A stretch of DNA of 64,000 bases from Nostoc sp. NIES-4103. Lineage in GTDB: Bacteria > Cyanobacteriota > Cyanobacteriia > Cyanobacteriales > Nostocaceae. Under the pieces are notes generated by a model. It saw nothing but the letters and a program-made list of their open reading frames with translations, was not told the origin of the DNA and ran no database searches. Of the stretch, positions 49,190 through 57,847 are shown one piece after another; the stretch's first letter is position 1, and the number at the start of each line of letters is the position of its first letter. Location: positions 3,429,044-3,493,043 of the forward strand of contig NZ_AP018288.1 of assembly GCF_002368335.1 (NCBI RefSeq), written 5' to 3'. Position numbers and translations under genes: made by a program.

Positions 49190-50875
49190 ATGCCAAACGT
49201 TCGGTTTGATAAATACTACCGTTACGAAGACCTGACACACATTCTGCACAGTTATGCACAGGAATTCCCTCACTTAGTTCACATAGAAAGTATCGGCAAG
49301 AGTTACGAAAATCGTGATATTTGGTTATTGACTGTCACCAACTTTGGTAGCGGTTCACATCAAGAAAAACCAGCCCTGTGGGTTGATGGCAATATCCACG
49401 CCACCGAACTAGCAGCGTCGAGTGCATTGCTGTACCTTCTGCAAACATTAGTGACAGGCTACGGCACACATGCAGACATCACCCGTTGTTTAGACACCCG
49501 CACCTTCTACATTTGCCCTCGTGTCAACCCTGATGGTGCTGAATTGGCACTTGCAGAAAAACCAAAATTTATTCGTTCTAGCACCCGTCCTTATCCCTAT
49601 GATGACGAACGCAACGATGGGTTAGTGATGGAAGATATAGATGGCGATGGCCGGATTTTATTGATACGAATTCCCGATGATAATGGTGCTTGGAAAATCT
49701 GTCCTACTGAACCTCGTTTATTAGTGCGTCGTGAACCAACAGAAATTGGTGGGCAATATTATCGTGTACTACCTGAAGGCAAGATAGAAAATTATGACGG
49801 CGTGGAAATTAAAATCCAACGTCCCAAAGAAGGACTAGACTTAAACCGTAATTTTCCAGGGTTGTGGCGGCAAGAATCACAGCAACCAGGAGCAGGATCT
49901 TATCCTTCATCGGAAACAGAAGTGCGATCGCTAGTCCAGTTTATTACAAATCATGCCAATATTACTGGCGCTATTACTTTTCACACCTTCAGCGGCGTTC
50001 TCATCCGCCCTTACACCCACCTCAGCGATGAAGAATTTCCTGTCAATGACCTCCGCACTTATCAGCGCATCGGTGAAAAAGGCACTGAACTTACCCAATA
50101 CCCAGCCATCTCTGCATTCCATGAATTTCGCTATGACCCTAAAGATGCAATCACAGGTACATTTGATGATTGGGTTTATGAATATCAAGGTTTATTTGCC
50201 TGGACAGTAGAAATTTGGAGTCCTCAGCGACAAGCTGGAATTACTAACTATAAATACACCGACTGGCAACGGGAACACCCTTTAGAAGATGATTTGAAGT
50301 TACTGCACTGGAACGATGAACAACTTGCAGGCAAGGGTTATATAGACTGGTATACCTTCGACCATCCCCAACTCGGTCAAGTCGAACTCGGCGGTTGGGA
50401 TAGCATGTATGCTTGGACAAACCCACCCCCGGAATTTCTAGAACAAGAAATAGCCCGCTTCCCCGACTGGATAGTGTGGCATTTATTAATCTCTCCTCGT
50501 TTAGAAATTTACGAAGCCAGTATTCATAGCTTGGGTGATGATATGTATCGAGTGCGGCTAGTTGTACAAAATACAGGCTGGCTACCTACCTACATAACTC
50601 AAAAAGCCTTAGATAAAAAGCTGGTGCGAGGTTGTATCTGTGAAATTGAATTGCCTGTTGGTGCAACTTTGGAAACAGGTAAACTTATAGAAGATTTAGG
50701 TCAATTAGAAGGACGTGCCTACAAGCCTTCATCTCCCACTAGAAGGCAGAGTGACACAACTAAAGACAGGGTGAAAATCGAATGGATAATACGTGCTACT
50801 CTAGGTGGTACAGTTAAACTTTTAGCTCGTCATGAACGTGCAGGAGTTGTGCGTAGTGAACTGATAATAGAGTGA
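49190..50875 (+). CDS. M14-family zinc carboxypeptidase (561 aa)
   Basis: Zinc ligands His70 and Glu73 (DGNIHATELAAS) and His265 (AITFHTFSG), and the catalytic Glu341 (FAWTVEIWSPQ), are present, as is the substrate-binding block LDLNRNFPG. The family removes C-terminal residues from peptides, in this case in the cytoplasm or periplasm (no signal peptide). The C-terminal 140 residues form a beta domain. The 8.4-kb element is integrated at its 3' end; the 48-bp repeat includes the last codons and stop, so the reading frame is unharmed. Confidence 0.85.
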   Translation: MPNVRFDKYYRYEDLTHILHSYAQEFPHLVHIESIGKSYENRDIWLLTVTNFGSGSHQEKPALWVDGNIHATELAASSALLYLLQTLVTGYGTHADITRCLDTRTFYICPRVNPDGAELALAEKPKFIRSSTRPYPYDDERNDGLVMEDIDGDGRILLIRIPDDNGAWKICPTEPRLLVRREPTEIGGQYYRVLPEGKIENYDGVEIKIQRPKEGLDLNRNFPGLWRQESQQPGAGSYPSSETEVRSLVQFITNHANITGAITFHTFSGVLIRPYTHLSDEEFPVNDLRTYQRIGEKGTELTQYPAISAFHEFRYDPKDAITGTFDDWVYEYQGLFAWTVEIWSPQRQAGITNYKYTDWQREHPLEDDLKLLHWNDEQLAGKGYIDWYTFDHPQLGQVELGGWDSMYAWTNPPPEFLEQEIARFPDWIVWHLLISPRLEIYEASIHSLGDDMYRVRLVVQNTGWLPTYITQKALDKKLVRGCICEIELPVGATLETGKLIEDLGQLEGRAYKPSSPTRRQSDTTKDRVKIEWIIRATLGGTVKLLARHERAGVVRSELIIE

Positions 50876-50878
50876 TAT
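50831..50878. repeat. Left attachment-site repeat (attL) of the 8.4-kb element
   Basis: A 48-bp sequence beginning CATGAACGTGCAGGAGTTGT is repeated exactly at 59256-59303. It covers the final codons (HERAGVVRSELIIE) and stop of the M14 gene. Exact duplication at both ends of a gene cluster is the normal result of site-specific integration. Confidence 0.9.
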
Positions 50879-50903
50879 GTGGCTTTCAGGGGGTGTGAGT
50901 CCC

Positions 50904-50929
50904 TTTTTGATAGACTATTTGATAGACTA
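50904..50929. repeat. Subterminal arm repeat, left end
   Basis: TTTTTGATAGACTATTTGAT followed by AGACTA has two TTGATAGAC halves. A close copy (24 of 26 positions) lies at 59165-59190, near the other end. Such paired arms are typical integrase or Xis accessory sites. Confidence 0.7.
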
Positions 50930-51030
50930 AGTGGCAACCAGATAGCGATCGCAGATGGTTATCAAAGGGCTGAGTCATGGCTTAGGTGATCAGATAGGGT
51001 AGCCAAAAATGAATATTTGTGCCTATAAAT

Positions 51031-51070
51031 AACCCCTCTAATCCTTGTTTGGTAAGGTTTTAGAGGGTTT
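51031..51070 (-). terminator. Terminator of the left regulatory operon
   Basis: CCCTCTAA and TTAGAGGG form a stem around a 19-base loop. T runs follow on the plus strand and AT-rich DNA on the minus strand, so it may act in both directions. It lies 45 bases beyond the end of the gene at 51115. Confidence 0.55.
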
Positions 51071-51114
51071 TGTCGAAATATTGACCTAATATCGAAATAT
51101 TTGGCTGATTTTGG

Positions 51115-51621
51115 CTAAGGCTCAAATGGTTCCCCAGGTTCCCATCGCTCCTCTAGCCCTAAATGCTCCTCCAGACTCTCCATATTCACAATAACTGATA
51201 TGTTGGGTTCCGGTAGCTTCTCTCTGTCCAGCCTATCATTGAGTAACTGTCTAGCCAACTCTCCCATCTCCTTCAGCATCCGGGCAACCCTCAAGTTATT
51301 GGTCTGTTTGAACTGCCCCAACAAGCTATCTACAGATTCTAGGGTCGCCTGTAATAACCTCTCTTGCCTTTGGTCATTATTTATACTACCCTCGGATGTG
51401 TACCGGACTAGCTCGGTGTGTTCTGACAGTTCGAGCGCATCCGAATACCTCTTTGGTTTACTGTGCTTCTTATGGCTGTATACCTGCTGTATGCTAACAT
51501 GGCAACCCTGAGACTTTAAATACTCAGCCAGAGAGCTAGCAGGTATCCCCATAGCCAACCTACTATCAAACTCTTGGCGAGTCTCAGGGTCTAGCCTGCA
51601 TATTGGACACTTCCTAACCAT
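51115..51621 (-). CDS. Zinc-knuckle/HTH protein of the element (168 aa)
   Basis: The N-terminal CPICRLDPETRQEFDSRL has one CxxC pair. The following IPASSLAEYLKSQGCHVSIQ reads as a helix-turn-helix, and a helical middle precedes an acidic C-terminus. This order recalls small terminase or replication-regulator proteins, but no member is certain. It overlaps the end of the upstream RHH gene by eight bases and is probably cotranscribed with it. Function unknown. Confidence 0.5.
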   Translation of the reverse strand: MVRKCPICRLDPETRQEFDSRLAMGIPASSLAEYLKSQGCHVSIQQVYSHKKHSKPKRYSDALELSEHTELVRYTSEGSINNDQRQERLLQATLESVDSLLGQFKQTNNLRVARMLKEMGELARQLLNDRLDREKLPEPNISVIVNMESLEEHLGLEERWEPGEPFEP

Positions 51622-51865
51622 CCTTCTGTACCTCCTTTATCGCCTCTATGAGCGCATCAATACCCTGTAGCACCTCTGAAGGCTCCAAGGTTGCTAGATA
51701 CTTTAAACATCCCTGATAGCCCTTTCGAGTCCCTGAGTTCATCCTGGTCATCACAAGGATTTCTCTGACCACTTGCGACACCTGTAACCCTGAGACTGTG
51801 GATAGGTCTTGTAACCATTTATGGGTTGTTTCATCCACCCTGAAACTTATTCGTTCCTTTTGCAT
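51614..51865 (-). CDS. RHH-type regulator (83 aa)
   Basis: The N-terminal strand ERISFRVDETTHKWLQDLS and the following helix (VSQVVREILVMT) match RHH proteins. The divergent region upstream (51892-51932) contains two nested inverted repeats, GTCAAC-N12-GTTGAC and TTGACA-N9-TGTACAA, likely operators for control of both this operon and the rightward genes from 51954. Confidence 0.6.
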   Translation of the reverse strand: MQKERISFRVDETTHKWLQDLSTVSGLQVSQVVREILVMTRMNSGTRKGYQGCLKYLATLEPSEVLQGIDALIEAIKEVQKDG

Positions 51866-51891
51866 GTCCGGTACTCCTTTTACCCTACTCT

Positions 51892-51932
51892 GTCAACCTT
51901 GGGGACTATGTTGACAATGTATAGGTGTACAA
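51892..51932. promoter_or_regulatory. Divergent operator-promoter region
   Basis: GTCAAC (51892-51897) and GTTGAC (51910-51915) form one inverted repeat; TTGACA (51911-51916) and TGTACAA (51926-51932) a second. They separate the leftward RHH operon from the rightward genes, and TTGACA can serve as a -35 box. Confidence 0.55.
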
Positions 51933-51953
51933 CCCGAAAGGATAAAAGACAAC

Positions 51954-52598
51954 ATGGCAGACCAAAGCCTCCAACAACTAAAACAACAGTCCCAGTACTT
52001 CGCGGCTGAGCAAGTGCGCGTACAGAAAGAACTTGAGGAAGTAGAGAGAAAACTGAGGGAACAGAAAGAGTTCGCCGATATGTCAGCCCGGCGCGTCTGT
52101 GACTTCTTGAGAAAGTTCACCGACTGGAAAATAGACACCGGGGCGCTAACCGAAACAGACTGCACAAACCTGTTTACTCGCCTGAAAGAAACCTATGGCC
52201 CCCAGAAGACACTTGAAGCCTATGTGCGCGTAGTGGTCAAGTTGTTGACCCATGAGACATATGGTGTCGAGTGCAAGACATATCGGGTCAGTAATGGTGG
52301 TCTGATTTGGAAGGGCAAGGAATATGAAACCGCGATCGCTCTGTATGATGCCTTTGTGGAGCTACTAGGCGAACCTTGGGGACATCATTCATGGTTCCTG
52401 GAGTTGCTGAAGATGGCACTGGATGAGGACAAGACCAAGTTACCAGCCGATGTGGAAATACCAGAAAGACTTACCACTATTACCAACTTACTCAATAACA
52501 TTGTGGTTTATGAGAGAAACCCAGTACCAACCCCAGACATCTCTCAGTTAACTGAAGAGGATGCCTTGTTCATCTCGACTGTCCTGGGGGTATTTTGA
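51954..52598 (+). CDS. Hypothetical protein with coiled-coil N-terminus (214 aa)
   Basis: A coiled-coil start (residues 1-45), a basic/aromatic middle (ADMSARRVCDFLRKFTDW) and helical segments make a DNA-associated protein possible. No family recognised. Its stop overlaps the start of the next gene (TGATG). It is the first rightward gene of the element; an AAGGA site lies 14 bases before the ATG. Confidence 0.5.
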   Translation: MADQSLQQLKQQSQYFAAEQVRVQKELEEVERKLREQKEFADMSARRVCDFLRKFTDWKIDTGALTETDCTNLFTRLKETYGPQKTLEAYVRVVVKLLTHETYGVECKTYRVSNGGLIWKGKEYETAIALYDAFVELLGEPWGHHSWFLELLKMALDEDKTKLPADVEIPERLTTITNLLNNIVVYERNPVPTPDISQLTEEDALFISTVLGVF

Positions 52599-52798
52599 TG
52601 ACCTTCACCCTTGAGTTCCTCACTCTGACCTCCAAAGCCATCAACAAGACCTTCTGGGTCAATGGTGAGCAAATGATCTATGTTGGTCAGTTCACAGTTT
52701 TCCCAGTGTTCATCAAGACCGCTGATGGCTCCCGGTACTCTATTGCACCCGATGACATCAAGACCACCATTATTTCTACTGAAGCACCTAAAGTATGA
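52598..52798 (+). CDS. Small beta protein, paralogue pair member (66 aa)
   Basis: MTFTLEFLTLTSKAINKTFW, followed by a VNGEQMIYVG turn and a FIKTADGSRYSI segment. It is similar in layout to the following 57-residue protein (AI..TF.V.G...Y.G, then a strand pair and an acidic end), so the two are diverged duplicates. Overlaps join it to both neighbours. Confidence 0.5.
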   Translation: MTFTLEFLTLTSKAINKTFWVNGEQMIYVGQFTVFPVFIKTADGSRYSIAPDDIKTTIISTEAPKV

Positions 52799-52968
52799 TT
52801 AAACACCTCTTGAACCACCCTGAAGCCATCGGGCAGACCTTCTGCGTTGATGGGGTCGAGGCTGAATACCTCGGTGAAATGGCAGGCTTCATTACCTTCC
52901 TTGACCCCAATGGCGGCGCTATTCATCTAAATGCCTGGGATGACCAGACTACCATTACCGCAGCATAA
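52795..52968 (+). CDS. Small beta protein, paralogue pair member (57 aa)
   Basis: Starts MIKHLLNHPEAIGQTFCVDG within the stop of the preceding gene (ATGA). The pattern matches its neighbour, as described there. Function unknown. Confidence 0.5.
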   Translation: MIKHLLNHPEAIGQTFCVDGVEAEYLGEMAGFITFLDPNGGAIHLNAWDDQTTITAA

Positions 52969-52982
52969 AGGAGACTACACAG

Positions 52983-53144
52983 ATGAATGAACAGTCAGAA
53001 GTTACTATTGTACTCCCAACTTGGTTGGTAGAAGTAGTAACAGAATATTCAGAGTCAAAGAAGATACCTGTTAGTAAAATAATCACAGATGCTATCCTTT
53101 TTTATCTGAAGATTGCCTTTGGGTATGACAGGTACAAACCATAG
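52983..53144 (+). CDS. Small RHH-like protein (53 aa)
   Basis: The strand EVTIVLPTWLVEVVTEYSE followed by helix SKIITDAILFYLK matches small RHH regulators. An AAGGAG ribosome site lies 9 bases before the ATG. It ends the first rightward gene block of the element. No partner is known. Confidence 0.55.
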   Translation: MNEQSEVTIVLPTWLVEVVTEYSESKKIPVSKIITDAILFYLKIAFGYDRYKP

Positions 53145-54276
53145 GAAACTGCAAACCTCAGACCTTCCAAAACAGCCTAATCGCGCTTCTAGTAAATACT
53201 TGAAACTGCGAACCAATCAGACCTCCGGCGATCGCGTCGGGGGTTTTACATGTAAACCTAGCTTTTCCCGATGCTAAGTTCTTACCCTGTATACCTTTGA
53301 GCGATTTTGAGCCTCTATTTTCCCGACCGACCCCTTAGTATCCCTTGATACTCCCTGTACAGTTCCCGTTTCAAACAGCATCTGTAAGAGAAGTATCAAA
53401 TAATACAGATGCTAGACTAAGAGGAGCGCCCTCTTTAATGAGGAGTGCCTATAATATCTCAGATCCGAGTAGTTTTAAGGGTGACAGCCTAGAGCTAAAA
53501 GCCTTACCTAGTAAGGTATTTAAGGGTGACATAGTTAACCTCGATCCGGTTCTGCGGTCGCAGGAGCGAGTGCCAAATGGAGGTTTTCAGCCATATATGG
53601 TGATATCAAGGGCGCTAGGGAAAACTAAAAGCTTGAAATCCGGCTTTTACTTCATCTAGGTACATGCCGAGTGTCAAAGTCTTACTAGGAGCCAGTTTAG
53701 CAGATTTAGAGGCTAGTTTTTTCCGAGCGCTCTTTTATACCTTTGATATCTAAGCATATTTATGGGCACTCCAACCGGAGTTCCTGGTAAGCCTTTACTG
53801 GCGGGCGGTCTAGGCTAAAAGGTGCGAAATCCGAACTTTTAGAAGCTTTCCAAACTACCGCATTTTAGCGGTGTTATGGAAGCCAAGCAGGGTAAGCTAT
53901 CCAAACTTACCCCAAATGGGGTATTTATGGGGGGGTTTTGCTTCGGAAGAAAATAGCCTCAAAATCGCTCAAAGCCTTTACTGGTAAGAACTTAGCATCG
54001 GAAGATATCATTTTAGGGGTATTTGGTGCGCTTCGGGAAAAACTACCCCCTAATCCGCTCAAATACTTACCAGTAAAGAACTCGGCATCGGGAAAACAGC
54101 CAAGTTACATTTTATCACTTGTGGCACTCAGGTAATCTAGCCCCCCTCTTTATACACCAACTACTGCAACTTGGTTAACCAACCTGTGCCAGTTTCTACC
54201 TAAAATGTGCCAGTTAGAGGTGACACCTGGTACTTCTTGGGTTATAATGGGGGTACAGAGAACAACAAAGGAATCA
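53145..54276. other. 1.1-kb non-coding block with a degenerate ~63-bp repeat family
   Basis: At least four degenerate copies are visible. Two lie on the minus strand (53263-53325 and 53664-53725) and two on the plus strand (53944-54003 and 54034-54096). A consensus reads CGGAAAA-TAGCCTCAAAATC-CTCAAA...TTACTGGTAAGAACTTAGCATCGG. The outer plus/minus copies form long inverted repeats. The sequence TTAAGGGTGACA is also repeated (53474 and 53519). A 104-residue open frame inside (53345-53659) has no ribosome site and uneven composition, so I do not count it as a gene. Possible roles are origin, packaging or a structured RNA. Confidence 0.6.
54219..54248 (+). promoter_or_regulatory. Promoter with an overlapping palindrome
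   Basis: TGACAC and TATAAT are spaced by 16 bases, and AGGTGACACCT lies across the -35 box. TTGGTTAACCAA, another palindrome, lies just upstream (54171-54182). A repressor site is plausible for the RHH gene at 54277. Confidence 0.6.
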
Positions 54277-54459
54277 ATGGCGAACCAAAGGACTAACAGA
54301 AACATCAAGCTAGTTGTCTGGTTGACCTCTGAGGAAGAAAGATTACTCACACAAGCGATACATGAGACTGGGCAGTCTAAATCTAGCTACATCAGGGCTG
54401 CCATGATGAGGGCCATTAAGGCAGACTTGGTTAACCAAGGGACAACTAAAGTAAACTAG
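54277..54459 (+). CDS. RHH-type DNA-binding protein (60 aa)
   Basis: The start at 54277 has AAAGGA 7 bases upstream. NRNIKLVVWLTSEEERLLTQ followed by TGQSKSSYIRAAMM has the strand-helix-helix plan of RHH proteins. The promoter and its palindromes lie immediately upstream, suggesting autoregulation. Confidence 0.65.
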   Translation: MANQRTNRNIKLVVWLTSEEERLLTQAIHETGQSKSSYIRAAMMRAIKADLVNQGTTKVN

Positions 54460-54487
54460 GAAGATTCTATAAACCCCTTATCTACCT

Positions 54488-54712
54488 ATGTTTCCCAGAG
54501 TCCGAAGAGTCCTAGAGTTGGAAAATAAAGCGTTAAGGGTAGTCCCTCAGCCCCCTTATAAGTCATGCGGTGAAGAGTGGAGCGCCCTGATAACCCAGAT
54601 GACCTACCGGGAGTACTGGGAGTACCAGAGCATCAAGCGATCGCAGGAAGTGCCCCCGGATGACTTGGAACTGGAGATGATGAAGGTCTTGGGATGTAAT
54701 CCAGATAACTAG
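54488..54712 (+). CDS. Hypothetical protein (74 aa)
   Basis: A short basic start (MFPRVRRVLELENKALRVVP) leads to a charged, Tyr-rich middle (YREYWEYQSIKRSQE). No motif recognised. Cotranscription with the RHH gene is likely; a promoter for the next gene lies right after. Confidence 0.45.
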   Translation: MFPRVRRVLELENKALRVVPQPPYKSCGEEWSALITQMTYREYWEYQSIKRSQEVPPDDLELEMMKVLGCNPDN

Positions 54713-54725
54713 GTTGACCTAGGTA

Positions 54726-54820
54726 TTGACAAAGTACTTCTGAGAAGACAGATAGGGACAGCGGATTACCTAAGTCTCCAGGACTTGACAAAGTACTAGT
54801 AAGACAGATAAGGACTAAAG
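54726..54820 (+). promoter_or_regulatory. Tandem TTGACAAAGTACT promoter/operator repeats
   Basis: Two copies, at 54726 and 54785 (59 bases apart), share TTGACAAAGTACT and AAGACAGATA(A/G)GGAC. TTGACA is a consensus -35 box; GATAAG/ATAGGG fall at -10 distance. The duplicated unit may be an operator for the small RHH protein that follows. Confidence 0.6.
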
Positions 54821-54823
54821 GAA

Positions 54824-54967
54824 ATGATTAAAACCACAGCTAAGTTTTCGATGCGCTTCCAAGAAGAAACTAAAACCCAACTGGAAGCCCTAGCCGCGCA
54901 GAAGGAATGCTCACTAGCCCAGATAGTGAGGGATGCACTCAGAGAATATCTAGAAGCCCACACATAG
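54824..54967 (+). CDS. Small RHH protein (47 aa)
   Basis: MIKTTAKFSMRFQEETKTQL then LAQIVRDALREYL has the two-helix RHH plan. AAAGGA is 2-7 bases before the ATG. It precedes the helicase gene by 108 bases and could control it. Confidence 0.65.
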   Translation: MIKTTAKFSMRFQEETKTQLEALAAQKECSLAQIVRDALREYLEAHT

Positions 54968-55075
54968 ACTATCTGGGCATAAAACCAAAGAGGGCAACCA
55001 GTTACCAGCTAGTTACCCTACAGACCATTATTCGGATTAAACACATTAGGGCTAGATGCCCAAGGATTCAAATAA

Positions 55076-56794
55076 ATGCTTAACTATAATGATAGCTCAG
55101 ACACAGACATTCAGTCAAGTAAAGATATCGACTGGGAAACCCCAATATTAACTGATGAGGAGAAGACAGTCATTAAGCGCTGGGCTTCTACTGGTAGGGA
55201 ATACAAGGTGTTAAGAGAACAGTCCGAGAGATTCGGTAGGCATATCACCAGATCAGATGAGGCTATTCTGAGGGATACCGCATCAGTTAATCAGAGTATC
55301 TTACCCTATATTCAAAAGCTCAGAAGTGTTCTCTACTTTGCATATTATAACAGCCCCAAGCTAGCCAAAGATGCCCTGATTTTTGATATGTGGGCGGCTC
55401 ATGTGCTTCAGTATGATTACCAGTTTAACATATTGACCAAAGAGTTTGAAACTCAAGGGCGGGTGGTTGACCCTGAAGACCTCTATCATGATTCCTGGAT
55501 GACCTATAGAAGGGCGCTAGGGTTAGAGGCAAACAATAAGGAACAGTTTATCTCTTTACTTCGGAACTACCTGAGAGACAGCAAGGTCAACCCTTGGCTT
55601 AAGTTAATGGACAAGGTTTACCCTGTGACCCCTGAAGAGTTCATAACTAAACATGGATTTGACCCTCACAGGATGTGTGAGTTTGTTACTGGGGATAGTA
55701 GGGAGTTGCAGCAGTTTTTATGGTTGGTGCAGTTCATCGGGGGGATGGCTAGAACGTATACCCCAGGCTGCCAACATGACCACATGTTAGTTTTAATGTC
55801 CCCGGTCAAGGGGATGAGAAAAACATCATTTCTCAGAGCGCTGGCTACAGACCCATCAACTAAAGATAGTAAAAAGTACTATGTGCAAATGAGAACCCTT
55901 AAGTCGGAGAAGAAAGACCAAGAAAGACTCAGGGGCAAGATCATTGTTAACATTGATGAATGCGACAGCGCATTTTATGGGACTAACTCTGATGACCTCA
56001 AGGAAGCTATTACTAGTAGAGATGACAACTACAGAGCGCCCTATGATAGGTCGGCTAAGGATTACCCTAGAACCTGTGTGTTATTTGGTACTTCTAACAC
56101 ACCGGGGTTACTTCAGGATTACACAGGCGATCGCAGAATATTCATTGTACATGTCCAGAAGGTTATTGATGTAGAGTGGTTAACTGAGAACTGGTATGAC
56201 TTCTGGGGGTTCTATAAATGGGCCTACAATCAGATGAAGGATGGTAATATCGCCCATTACCGCAACTACTTGAATAAGAATGAGGAAGATCTTGTAGTTG
56301 CCAACCAGTCAGAGTACAAAGCAAGAGAGCCTTGGTTGGATGCGCTTGATGGGGTTATGGACGTACTAGAACAGACTTACCCCTCATTGGCGGTTAAGGC
56401 ATCAGATATCCTGGCTGTTATTGGTAATGAGATCGAGAGTAAGAAGCGGTATGTCGCGGATCATATCAAAGATATTCTGAAGACTGAAAGAAGTTATAAG
56501 GAAGGTAGACCTCGGTTACTGGGGGGTAAACAACCTAGCAAGCCCATCCTGTACCTAATGGGGGCTGAGGAGGATAAACCTGAGTTAGTCTCCAGAGAGG
56601 CAATACTCAAAGCCTATCAAAGTTACCTTCGAGGTATCTACCCAGAGGACAAGCCAGCCGCCATAAGGAATACTGATGCGTCTAAGTCTACTCTGGCTAA
56701 ACCTGAAGTTATCATTAGTACCCCTTGTTTACTCCCGCCAACCCCTGAAGTTATCCCAGAAGGTTTAGAGGATAACATGGATGATTTCTTCTAA
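55076..56794 (+). CDS. VirE/D5-like superfamily III-type helicase (572 aa)
   Basis: The P-loop ATPase of the virulence-associated E/D5 type: Walker A-like LMSPVKGMRKTS with Lys249-Thr250, Walker B IIVNIDECD with Asp294-Glu295, sensor Asn341 in FGTSN and Arg-finger region GDRRIF (353-354). The N-terminal 220 residues have no clear primase motif. The C-terminus (about 500-572) is Pro-rich and probably disordered. Such proteins unwind or load at phage and plasmid origins. The iteron field at 56854-57257 follows directly and may be its target. Confidence 0.75.
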   Translation: MLNYNDSSDTDIQSSKDIDWETPILTDEEKTVIKRWASTGREYKVLREQSERFGRHITRSDEAILRDTASVNQSILPYIQKLRSVLYFAYYNSPKLAKDALIFDMWAAHVLQYDYQFNILTKEFETQGRVVDPEDLYHDSWMTYRRALGLEANNKEQFISLLRNYLRDSKVNPWLKLMDKVYPVTPEEFITKHGFDPHRMCEFVTGDSRELQQFLWLVQFIGGMARTYTPGCQHDHMLVLMSPVKGMRKTSFLRALATDPSTKDSKKYYVQMRTLKSEKKDQERLRGKIIVNIDECDSAFYGTNSDDLKEAITSRDDNYRAPYDRSAKDYPRTCVLFGTSNTPGLLQDYTGDRRIFIVHVQKVIDVEWLTENWYDFWGFYKWAYNQMKDGNIAHYRNYLNKNEEDLVVANQSEYKAREPWLDALDGVMDVLEQTYPSLAVKASDILAVIGNEIESKKRYVADHIKDILKTERSYKEGRPRLLGGKQPSKPILYLMGAEEDKPELVSREAILKAYQSYLRGIYPEDKPAAIRNTDASKSTLAKPEVIISTPCLLPPTPEVIPEGLEDNMDDFF

Positions 56795-57330
56795 CCCCAC
56801 AACCCATAACTAGTTATCCGGCTCCTCATCTGGGGAGCCTTTAAGTTGTTGTCGAGTCCCTGTTTGAGTCCTAATAAACCCTTGAGTCCCTAAAAAGGGA
56901 CTCTGAGTCCCTGTTTGAGTCCCTTTTGAAAATCCTTGAAAGCCTTAATAGAGACTTGTTTCAGCCTTGTGAGTCCCTTGAGTCCCTAAATATTTCAAAA
57001 GTTTCTAGATAAGGTAAAAGGCAATCTATAAGGGGGGCTAGGCACTCCAGGAGGTACAGAAAAGTTTCAGTGAAAATAGGGACTCAAGGGACTCAAAGCC
57101 TATAATCTATGCCTAGTAATGGTTACAGCCATTTCAAAAAGGGACTCAGAGGGGGGACTCAAGGGACTCAAAGGGGACTCAGAAGGGACTCAAACAGCTA
57201 AAACCATTACCACATAAGGGTTATAGTGATTTACCAAAATGGACTCAAAAGGGACTCCTCTGATCCAGTAACTAATATTGCCAAGTTAAGTAACAGTGTT
57301 AGCATAGTGACTGCAACTACTTAGATTATT
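56795..57330. other. Non-coding region holding the GGGACTC iteron field
   Basis: The stretch between the helicase and the secreted-protein gene consists mainly of the repeats annotated at 56854-57257. It has no coding frame; low-complexity runs and A+T-rich segments (near 57000 and 57220) separate the two arms. Confidence 0.65.
56854..57257. repeat. GGGACTC/GAGTCCC iterons in two opposing arms, candidate origin
   Basis: The left arm (56854-56995) has seven GAGTCC and one GGGACTC; the right arm (57085-57257) has nine GGACTC. The about 17 copies are separated by a central region with few copies and lie immediately after a VirE/D5-like helicase gene. This arrangement fits an initiator-bound origin or a regulatory field. 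Confidence 0.75.
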
Positions 57331-57720
57331 ATGCTAACCAAAATATTCTCAGGGCTGCTAGGGCTGGCCCTAGTCCTAGCCAGTGCGCCAGTGGATGCTA
57401 GAACTATTTGGATACCTGGGAAAACTAGTAATGGTGAAAGGTTGACTATGGATACCAGCCTGGAGCCATATAATGATCCTGATGGTATGACCTACTTTAA
57501 CTACTCTGTAGTAGACATTAAGGGGAACTTCAGAGACAATATGGCTATGACTAACTGGTGCTACCTGGGGAGAGTCCAAAGGAACCCTAAACCTGTTAGG
57601 TATAATATGACTAAGCCGGGGTGGGTAATAGCCTTTGATAATGAGTTTATAGAAATCACAGCAGATTCTAAGGCTTCTATTAACCTGTTAAAGGCTGTAT
57701 GTGCTGTGGTTAATCAGTAA
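57331..57720 (+). CDS. Secreted hypothetical protein (129 aa)
   Basis: A signal peptide (MLTKIFSGLLGLALVLASAP, cleavage after DA) precedes a small beta domain (TSNGERLTMDTSLEPYNDPD to the end) with two Cys (WCYLGR and KAVCAV) that could form a disulfide. No known family. An exported product in an otherwise regulatory element is unusual. Confidence 0.55.
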   Translation: MLTKIFSGLLGLALVLASAPVDARTIWIPGKTSNGERLTMDTSLEPYNDPDGMTYFNYSVVDIKGNFRDNMAMTNWCYLGRVQRNPKPVRYNMTKPGWVIAFDNEFIEITADSKASINLLKAVCAVVNQ

Positions 57721-57847
57721 CTAACTACCCGCGATCGCTAAGATGTTTCAGGTAATAAAGGTAATGGGAGGTAATGTAAATGCTGGACAAGGATACCCAT
57801 CAACCGCAGTAAACCACCCACTAGTCATAAAAATCCCCTAGCGATCG

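Noticed and set aside
53345..53659. 104-residue frame in the repeat block
   Set aside because: It has no ribosome site, overlaps the degenerate repeat field and shows no protein-like pattern.
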